The notes under the pieces are model-generated. The model saw nothing but the letters and a program-made list of their open reading frames with translations, was not told the DNA's origin and made no database searches. From Tieghemiomyces parasiticus (taxonomy: Eukaryota > Kickxellomycota > Dimargaritomycetes > Dimargaritales > Dimargaritaceae), in assembly GCA_027575765.1 (NCBI GenBank), contig JANBPT010000051.1, positions 27,723 through 91,722 of the forward strand: 64,000 nucleotides of DNA. The letters are read 5' to 3'. Each line of letters starts with the position of its first letter. The stretch's first letter is position 1. A program made the position numbers and the translations under genes. Below, in pieces: positions 57,357 through 64,000 of this stretch.

Positions 57357-58898
57357 ATGGAGGAAAGGCTCAAGCTGTGGCGTGAGCAGAAATCCGGTCA
57401 GACCAAACTGACCAGCGGCCGCACGGCAGACAAGAAAGTAAGTCGCTAAGCCCAATCGACCCGTTACCCCCCCCCCGTCTTCCATCGCTTACATGATAGA
57501 TATGTACTGATATATTTCCATCACCCAACGCCTCCTGCGATGACCACAACTCCTGTTAGCCCATGGCGGCGGCCGTTAGTAAGATTGGCCGACCGACCTT
57601 GCAGCCCAAAAACCAGACCGCTCGGCCCATGGTAAGTCCCACCTTATGGTTCCTGCTTAAAGCCCATCGAATCGACGCGTACAAAACATATTGCCACCCC
57701 AGGCTGTTTTCAGACAGAGCATCTCCCCTTTAAGTTTTCTCCTGGCCACTGACTTTTGGCCGACACCCACGTCCCCCTTTCCGCGGAACCCTCCACAGCC
57801 CGGCAACCCTGTCATGGGCAAGCCCGCTGACAAAGTAACGAAACCGGCCGACACGAGTGCCATGACCAAACGGATCACCGAGCTTAACCACACCGTCCAG
57901 CACCAACAGACGCGTATTCAGGGGCTGGAGGCCGAGCTGCAACGCCTTACCGATACTCTGGTCCCGCGGGCTGATCTGGAAGACCTGGCGGCGGCCCATT
58001 CCCAGCTTCAGGCCGAATTCGCCGACACCAATGACCTGCTCGCCGAGTGTCGGTTGGCACTAGAAGCCACCCTGGGGGATCCTGCCGAGGACGCCGACAC
58101 CCCCACCGCCGCCGAGCTTCAGGCTGTCATTACCGAGCAGGCCCAGCGCATTGAGGATCTAGAGTCGCAGCTCCTCCAGGCCTCATGGCAGCCCATCACG
58201 GGCGAATCCCTTGTTGCCCCGGAACTCGGTAGCCGGAAGCGTGGCTACGACGAGCTCCAGTCGGCACTAGAGGAAACCATCGAAGAAAACGAGCGACTGT
58301 ATAAGCGCGTGGCTACCCTCGAGTCTTATTTGCAGACAACATCCGGTGCTGGGGATGCCTTGGCTGACGAGGTGAGTGGATCAGTAGAGGGGGGGCTAAG
58401 GGTGGTGGTAATTGGCAGGCTTGCTATGAGGTAGCTCAGGGAATTACGCGGGCGACTAATACGATTATTATTATTTTGGTGGCTCCGACCTACACCCCAC
58501 AACAATGTACTAGGTACGCGACGTGCGTTTAACGGATTCCTTCATCTCGGACCCGTTTCAACGCCCGGTCTCGGCGGCCAGCGTCGCCTCGGACGCAAGC
58601 CAAACTACCGTTAGCCCGACATTGCTCCTGGTAAGTAGAGTCCACACCCAGCGCATAGTCGATACCAATGGTCTTGATAGGCCTTGCCTTACGTGTATGT
58701 CTAACCGTGCACTGCTCTCTACTCCCTACTCTCATCTAACAAATACTCTGCTGCCCTTCCTCTCTCTCTCTTCTCCTCCGCTCTTCACAGCCCCCTGACA
58801 GCGCCCGGAATGAGATTGAAACTTTCAAGAAACAGCTGGAGCGCATCCGGGCGCAGGCTGGTATCGGATCTAAGCCCGCCAGTCCTAGCATCCCTTAA
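57357..58898 (+). CDS. Coiled-coil protein of unknown function
   Basis: Five exons join(57357..57437,57560..57631,57799..58371,58514..58630,58791..58898), 316 residues. All introns are phase 0, with GTAAGT/GTGAGT donors and YAG acceptors. The N-terminus MEERLKLWREQK followed by Lys/Thr/Gly and basic segments (residues 1-60) precedes a long heptad-rich region (about 75-210: MTKRITELNHTVQHQQTRIQ, LEAELQRLTDTL, LQAVITEQAQRIEDLESQLL). A second short coiled coil follows (YDELQSALEETIEENERLYK). After a Ser/Thr linker the protein ends with another helix (RNEIETFKKQLERIRAQ) and a Pro/Ser tail. The E-R-L-x-x-W-R-E-x-K opening with a basic linker recalls microtubule- or spindle-associated proteins, but no family is claimed. 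Confidence 0.8.
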
Positions 58899-59334
58899 GG
58901 ATTTATTCCATTTTTTTTACATATTCCATACTCGTTCTTACCGGGATCTGTTTGGGTTCCGCTCGATCGCCACTTTAATGGAGGCGGGATGGACGGTTAT
59001 CCTAAAACCTGCTATAACCATCTCTAGTCACCTCTCGTCCAAGCACTATGTTGCGCCGCGGACTTTACCCTCTCTGTACTTTTTAGTCCTAATAAACACC
59101 CTATCCTTGTTAGAATATAAGCCACTTTCCCTAGTTTTAACAGTTCACCCCTCCATTATACCGATACCACCCGATGTCTTATGGGGGCACCGCTATCACA
59201 AAGGCCAGTCTCAAGAAGCAATAGTCGTTCTCATTAACACTTTTTTTTATATTAGACGGACAGAAAACGACCCCTCCGTAAGCGGGATGATTGCGAAAGC
59301 TAACCGTTGGAATACTGGACTGGAACAGGCTGGT
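58899..59334. other. Convergent spacer
   Basis: About 435 bp between the coiled-coil gene (+) and the JmjC gene (-). It is AT-richer and holds both 3' ends. No further feature is seen. Confidence 0.55.
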
Positions 59335-62300
59335 CTATGGCGGTGGGAACCGCCGCTGCAGGTTCACCGCGGCTTCCTCGAGGAAAGTGTCCCGCATCGC
59401 ATCGAAGCACGGCGCGCTGCATAGCCGCCGAACCTGTCCACACACGCGTTCGTAGTGTCGCTGGATTCCTTGCCTTAACAGCTCCTCCGCTTGGTCACCG
59501 AACGCGGTCTTGGCCAGGTCGAGCGTACGGTCGCATCCGTGGGCGTAAAGAAAGCTAAAGGAGTCCACCAGTTGCTCCCGGGTCGGCTGGTCTGAGACGT
59601 GTATGGATTCCGGTCGGGTCTCCATGTCCAACATCAGTGGAGGCAAGTCTGGAGTGAGGTAGGTGTAAAAATCCGGGGGGATAGAGGTTCCAGCAGTGGT
59701 GGTGGTGGCATGACGACTCGGTGATAAGGGTTTGCCTAAAGGGTTTCTTTTCGATGCACTGGGGTAAAACGGTGGGTCGTCGGTCGCTTTGCGCTTACGT
59801 TTTCCCGGCCTCTTAGGCTTCAATCGGGCTAGCGAGTCCGAGTCGGGAGTGTCTGGAATATTATCGAAGGTACCAACCATGCAGGGTGGCTGGAAACCGT
59901 GTGGAAGGGGTGCTACCCCACTGGCTGTGACCATGATCTCACCTTCGATACCGTGGGATTTAGGGCCGACCCGCTGTAATGTGAGGAAGTCAAAGGCCTG
60001 TTCAATCATGCCGTTCAGTGCGCTGCCAGGGATTAGGGCCCGTCCTCCAGTGTCTGCCGAATTCCGACCGGAGAGGTGTGGATTGGCATACCTGGCTGTT
60101 GGCGATGAGTCGTTAAAGGTCGTTTTGAACACTTCGGTACACATATCCCATATCAGATTGCTCTTCATCAACGGCAGAAGCTCAGCTATTTTCACAGGTC
60201 CTGTGGAGCACTTGCCATCAATGATGGACGCAGTGCGGTTCGTGGGAGGTATCAACATAGGAGGGTTGCCCTTGAGCCGGTTGACCCGCCGGGCGGCCAT
60301 CTCGTACTGGATGCGGTCCACGAGGTTACCTTGGGTGTAGGATAAGTCCCGGTAAAGGTTGTACGTGGTATGGAGTGAGCAGGCTTGGTTGAATGATCGA
60401 CATCGACGCAAAAATTTCTGGCGGTTTCGTTTTTTTAAGGCAGCATCAGTAGTGGTGGAATAATCGGAGAATGGTGACAACCGCGGCGCTGGCGTACCAC
60501 TTCGGCTAGACCTGGCCTGGGTGCGCTTTGGTGTACAGAGGTCGGGAAGTCTGGTGTTGGATAGGTCGACTGCAGAATCTGGGCGATGGGGTAAGTTCGG
60601 CCGCCACAGAGCTGTCACGTACCGGTCGAGGTCGACCCCGTTGACCACCGTATCAAGGCTGCCCAGCGTCCATGTGAGGACAGGTTGGAAAGCCGGATAA
60701 TCATCACCCAGAGTGACGACCCGGTCCTGCCACAGACTGCGCTCGTTGGTATCAGGTCGTTGTTTTGGACTGGAGAAGGCTGTGAGTTCGGGCACGTTAT
60801 AGTACGGAAGCCGGAGAGAAAGCAGGTAGAAGTGGTCCGCCATGTGGAACCCCAGCTGGCAAAACAGACAAAGCGGGGCCCAGCTGTACGTGGGTACCTG
60901 GCGGGTAGGATAAGGGGCGTCGGGCGGGATGGTCACATTGGGAGGTAGTGGGTATGGCGCCTCCGGTTCGGAATACAGACTGCGCACCAAAACGTCCGGG
61001 TGGGTCAGCTCCACGGGGACGCGGGAGTCGCCGCAGCGCGTACACGTGACGGTCAGGGCCAACTGGCGTTGGCGCCACAACGCGTAGGCCACGGTCATGG
61101 GTGTCTTGCGGGACCGGGCAACGGCCAGGTTCGTGGGATTGAAGGTTGGCAGGGGCTGGTAGTCAAGTCCCCGCTGGAGGTCGCCAGGCCGGCTCAGTCG
61201 GGCGAAAGCAGTGGCCGTCTCACCAATTAGGTCGTTGTAGGTCTGGATCGCCTCGTTGATCCGAGCCTTGGCATTTTCTATGGGGACAAACTCCATGGGC
61301 TGCATCCCGCACGGGTGTTGGCACGACCGACCCAATGCGTAGCAGTGTGAGCAGAGGTCGAAGCCCTGGCGGTCGCCGTCCGCGGGCAAGAGGGCAGGCG
61401 AGCCAGAGGTCGATGAAGCCGAAGACAGGGCGGGGTCGCGGGCAAGAGACGCATGCAGTGAATCGTCGGCTTCCGAATCATCTATGGCGCACTCTGGACA
61501 GTGAAATCCGCGGAGCCATATGGAGGTACGACAAAAGTCGCATTGCAGATCAAAGATGGGCCGTGCAGAGCCCGGAGAGATGTGGATGGCCAGGTCGGTC
61601 TCGTCCACGCCCGTCCAGGTGGCGCCCAACAGCAGGTGGTCGGCGGAGTTCAGGCCGGTCGGACCAGCCGACTTTGGTTGGCCCCTGTCGGGACCTTGGA
61701 GGATCCGCACGTCCTGAACCACAATCCACTCATCAACCACGGAGTCCTGCACGCAGGCGATGAGATCCCGCAGTTCCCGGGTCAGCTCAATAGCCTCGCC
61801 AGAATCAACCCAGGACGACGGGTCATTTTTGCGCTGACGGAACCGCTCGGCCCGGTCGCGTAGGCTGATAAGGGCGTGGTAGCCCAGCGCCTTGATCCGG
61901 TAGGTGTCCGGGCGCAGGGCATGCTGGTAGAACGGCAGCACCGTGTCTACCGCATAGGGCAGACTACGAATCGTGGGACGGTTCCACGACACCTTAACGT
62001 TGTACCCCCGCCCTGCGTTGTGGACTTGGTGGGCGCAGTCCCCCGGGAGGACCAAAAAGTCGCCAGGGCGCTGCTCCAGTCGGATGACGCGGAACGGGGC
62101 CTTAGCCAGCTGTTCCGCAGGCATGTAGAAATTTTCGAGGGCGATGGATGAGGTTCCCCGGGTGTACAGCTGCCAGTACCGGTCAGCGGCCTCACGGTCA
62201 GCCGGCCGGATCAGGTGCCACAGAGCGTACGAACCCTGGGTGGCGTTAACCATTAGGTTGTGTCCGATGGAGCCACATAGGTCAGTATGGGCAGGGGTGT

Positions 62301-62799
62301 AGGTGCCGGAGCTCCCAATGTAAATCATGAGGTTGTCGACCTGCATGTCACCGGGCAGCTGGGCCATCAGGTCGTCCTTGCTTCCGTAGAAGAGCGGGTC
62401 TGGCAGCTGCTGGCGCAGGTGGTCGGCCCAGGCTGCGGGGCAGGGCAGGTCCTTGGCATACAAAGTGCGGAGCGTCTCGCACTGACCCTCGAGCGCGGTC
62501 ATGTAGTCCGCATAGGTGGTCGGCTCAGCGTCGGTCTTGGTATTCATATTGAATGGCATAAACGACTCGGAGCCGAGAGTCTGTTGTAGCCACGTGGTGC
62601 TAAGCAGGTCCGTGTGAAGCGACCAGGCCTCGAGACAGTGGCTAATAACAATTGGCTCATGAAGCACGTAGCAGTGATCCTGGATGGCGGCCAAGATGGC
62701 CGCGGACGACTCGACGCGTGCGTCTAGGCGTAAGCATTCGTCGAAGGGAGAACCCGCCTTCGAGCCAGCCGGGTCGGCGTAGGGGAAGTCTGCCGTCAT
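59335..62799 (-). CDS. JmjC-domain protein with zinc-finger clusters (histone-demethylase-like)
   Basis: Single-exon 1154-residue protein from ATG 62799 to TAG 59335-59337. The JmjC domain lies at about 100-275: IYIGSSGTYTPAHTDLCGSI with H171 and D173, YALWHLIRP, then PGDFLVLPGDCAHQVHN with H257, giving the H-x-D...H iron triad. The 2-oxoglutarate-binding residues cannot be fixed by eye. A first Cys/His cluster follows at about 430-520 (DLQCDFCRTSIWLRGFHCPEC ... FDLCSHCYALGRSCQH). A second lies near 600-680 (CTRCGD ... PLCLFCQLGFH), reminiscent of zf-4CXXC_R1-type domains. Basic and Pro/Ser-rich stretches (KRPGKRKRK) suggest a nuclear protein. The architecture fits a chromatin demethylase or a divergent JmjC regulator; substrate is unknown. 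A large intronless gene among intron-containing neighbours. Confidence 0.83.
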   Translation of the reverse strand: MTADFPYADPAGSKAGSPFDECLRLDARVESSAAILAAIQDHCYVLHEPIVISHCLEAWSLHTDLLSTTWLQQTLGSESFMPFNMNTKTDAEPTTYADYMTALEGQCETLRTLYAKDLPCPAAWADHLRQQLPDPLFYGSKDDLMAQLPGDMQVDNLMIYIGSSGTYTPAHTDLCGSIGHNLMVNATQGSYALWHLIRPADREAADRYWQLYTRGTSSIALENFYMPAEQLAKAPFRVIRLEQRPGDFLVLPGDCAHQVHNAGRGYNVKVSWNRPTIRSLPYAVDTVLPFYQHALRPDTYRIKALGYHALISLRDRAERFRQRKNDPSSWVDSGEAIELTRELRDLIACVQDSVVDEWIVVQDVRILQGPDRGQPKSAGPTGLNSADHLLLGATWTGVDETDLAIHISPGSARPIFDLQCDFCRTSIWLRGFHCPECAIDDSEADDSLHASLARDPALSSASSTSGSPALLPADGDRQGFDLCSHCYALGRSCQHPCGMQPMEFVPIENAKARINEAIQTYNDLIGETATAFARLSRPGDLQRGLDYQPLPTFNPTNLAVARSRKTPMTVAYALWRQRQLALTVTCTRCGDSRVPVELTHPDVLVRSLYSEPEAPYPLPPNVTIPPDAPYPTRQVPTYSWAPLCLFCQLGFHMADHFYLLSLRLPYYNVPELTAFSSPKQRPDTNERSLWQDRVVTLGDDYPAFQPVLTWTLGSLDTVVNGVDLDRYVTALWRPNLPHRPDSAVDLSNTRLPDLCTPKRTQARSSRSGTPAPRLSPFSDYSTTTDAALKKRNRQKFLRRCRSFNQACSLHTTYNLYRDLSYTQGNLVDRIQYEMAARRVNRLKGNPPMLIPPTNRTASIIDGKCSTGPVKIAELLPLMKSNLIWDMCTEVFKTTFNDSSPTARYANPHLSGRNSADTGGRALIPGSALNGMIEQAFDFLTLQRVGPKSHGIEGEIMVTASGVAPLPHGFQPPCMVGTFDNIPDTPDSDSLARLKPKRPGKRKRKATDDPPFYPSASKRNPLGKPLSPSRHATTTTAGTSIPPDFYTYLTPDLPPLMLDMETRPESIHVSDQPTREQLVDSFSFLYAHGCDRTLDLAKTAFGDQAEELLRQGIQRHYERVCGQVRRLCSAPCFDAMRDTFLEEAAVNLQRRFPPP

Positions 62800-63780
62800 G
62801 GCAGTGCGATAATAGGGAGGGGGACGACCCCAGGGCCAGTTGAGATGCAGGCAGGCGAGGAAAAGTAAATAAAAAAGAAGGAATGTTACTGTAGCGAGGC
62901 AACTAGCTCTGTGAGAGGAATAATAGGTCTACTTGGCAGTGAAATTGAGGAGGAAGGCTCAGGGCGAGGTAGGCTAACTGCCGGCGTGGCCCAGGCGCTT
63001 CAATTGCGTCGTCAGTCACGCGAAAACCTGGTTCTAACATTGGTATTGTGGGAAATCCGTAAGTTGGCAGCTAGGCCCGGGTGATGGGAGGTAGAAGCAG
63101 GGGAACTGACGTTTCACTAGTCCCTCTCTCCCATGCACGGTCCCACATGCGTTGCATGGCCAGTTCGGTGGACGTGATGGACAGCTGGCGGTAAACAACC
63201 CAGAAGAATATCAGTCCCATCTTCGCCACTACAGTTACCATGTTTACACGGAGCATTTGCCTTGTCATAATAGAATACGAAGGAATGCTAGACACTGTAG
63301 AAAGGGCCACATGTCATCAGTCCCGCGCCGCTGCCCTAATCAGTCAGACATGTATATTTACCGGTCGTTATGAATGATTAGGCAAGTAGTAGCTCTTTCC
63401 ACCAAAGAGCGGATGAGAGGTCGTTGAGCTATGCAGTCCTCTTTCAGTATCGGACATAGGAGAGACATGAGCAATTGTAAATTAGTATTACTGGCGACAT
63501 TGGGACAAAGAATAGTACAAGAAATGGCAACATAGATAATCATGGTAGCATTAGAAAACCGTTGCTTAAGTCTGGATAGGTGACTGGAGGCATGATTGTA
63601 GCAAGCTCCCACCGAATGAGAGCCGAATTATGGGCTATGCTAAATGTAACACTATATTTCTTCTTCGAATAGACAAATAGAACATCTCGAAACAAGTGGA
63701 TGGACTCAGATGGAATCCAACAGTGTTCGTGACACGGCCTACCGTATCTCACAAGGTTGTAACTCTACGCACCGTACATG
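62800..63780. other. Region upstream of the JmjC gene
   Basis: About 1 kb containing the JmjC promoter and C/T-rich leader on the minus strand. A 65-codon minus-strand frame (63071-63268) with one hydrophobic segment lies here and is listed separately with low confidence. A minus-strand donor/acceptor-like pair at about 63373/63290 does not keep a common frame. Confidence 0.4.
63071..63268 (-). CDS. Possible small single-TM protein
   Basis: A 65-residue frame from ATG 63268 contains a hydrophobic stretch (VTVVAKMGLIFFWVVY) followed by a polar, Arg-containing tail (AMQRMWDRAWERG). The pattern is compatible with a small membrane protein. No family is recognised and chance is quite possible. 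Confidence 0.18.
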   Translation of the reverse strand: MTRQMLRVNMVTVVAKMGLIFFWVVYRQLSITSTELAMQRMWDRAWERGTSETSVPLLLPPITRA

Positions 63781-64000
63781 TTATAGCCTTGATCTACAGG
63801 CAGGAATGCTTGGCTGCGGGTGCCTTAATGCTTCCCAGGTTCCAAACCATGCGGGGTGGAAGCGAGCCGTGTCGAAGGTTGGCTCGCTGGCCAGGGCCTT
63901 AAAAATACGGGCACGCTGGCGGCCCGTGACCTGAAGGGCTGGGTGTATATTCCTCAGTGGCGCCTGGGTGGTGCCCCGGTGGGCTTGCTGTGGACCAGCA
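63781..64000 (-). CDS. Possible C-terminal exon of a gene running off the right edge
   Basis: On the minus strand a frame is open from the right edge to TAA at 63781-63783, 72 codons with no in-frame start. It reads as ordinary globular protein (IHPALQVTGRQRARIFKALA, FDTARFHPAWFGTWEALRHP) with Arg, Trp and Phe spread evenly. It could be the last exon of a minus-strand gene lying mostly outside the window. The exact 5' splice boundary cannot be seen. Confidence 0.35.
   Translation of the reverse strand, partial: AGPQQAHRGTTQAPLRNIHPALQVTGRQRARIFKALASEPTFDTARFHPAWFGTWEALRHPQPSIPACRSRL

Noticed and set aside
63290..63612. Two minus-strand frames joined by a GTAAAT donor and CTACAG acceptor
   Set aside because: The join is out of phase and gives an immediate stop, so a spliced gene is not supported.

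Overview
The window is nuclear DNA of a fungus. Most genes carry short introns with GTAAGT or GTAGGT donors and YAG acceptors. The products are fungal in type: a ChAPs/Bch1 exomer subunit, Bud6, the mitofissin Atg44, a GPI-anchored wall protein with a Kre9/Knh1-like domain, a Lee1-like CCCH protein and a Ypc1-type ceramidase. A HAUS5/augmin subunit and a centrin point away from the common yeasts and toward an early-diverging lineage. A zoopagomycotan or kickxellomycotan such as Dimargaritales would fit, but that is inference only. There are no bacterial operons, CRISPR arrays, rRNAs or intact mobile elements.

Layout. 1-11.1 kb is sparse: a truncated 3' coding end, a GNAT acetyltransferase (-), a kynurenine aminotransferase (+, one 644-bp intron), a decayed coding stretch near 8.1-8.5 kb, Atg44 (-) and a GPI wall protein (-). 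12.9-17.3 kb holds a six-exon mitochondrial oligopeptidase B-like protein (-) that has lost its catalytic serine. It is divergent from a SANT-like protein (+, 17.9-18.9 kb). 19.7-21.6 kb holds a two-finger CCCH protein (-). 21.6-30.3 kb has no gene I can support. 30.3-40.6 kb is dense: HAUS5 (-, eight exons) divergent from centrin (+), then mitochondrial prolyl-tRNA synthetase (-) divergent from Bud6 (+). 41.3-55.8 kb holds the ChAPs protein (-, five exons), alkaline ceramidase (-, six exons), PRP38 (+, five exons with a 12-nt microexon) and a SmgGDS/RAP1GDS1-like armadillo protein (-, five exons). 57.3-62.8 kb holds a coiled-coil protein (+) convergent with a large JmjC/zinc-finger protein (-). 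A short open frame runs off the right edge.

Themes. Genes are independent units, many in head-to-head pairs. Two neighbours, HAUS5 and centrin, belong to microtubule nucleation and organising-centre biology and share a 553-bp intergenic region. Four proteins are mitochondrial or probably so: the long form of the aminotransferase, Atg44, the oligopeptidase-like protein and prolyl-tRNA synthetase. Bud6 and the ChAPs protein belong to polarised growth and secretion. Exon joins were made by hand from splice signals, phase and family alignment; the joins that rest on weak signals are marked.
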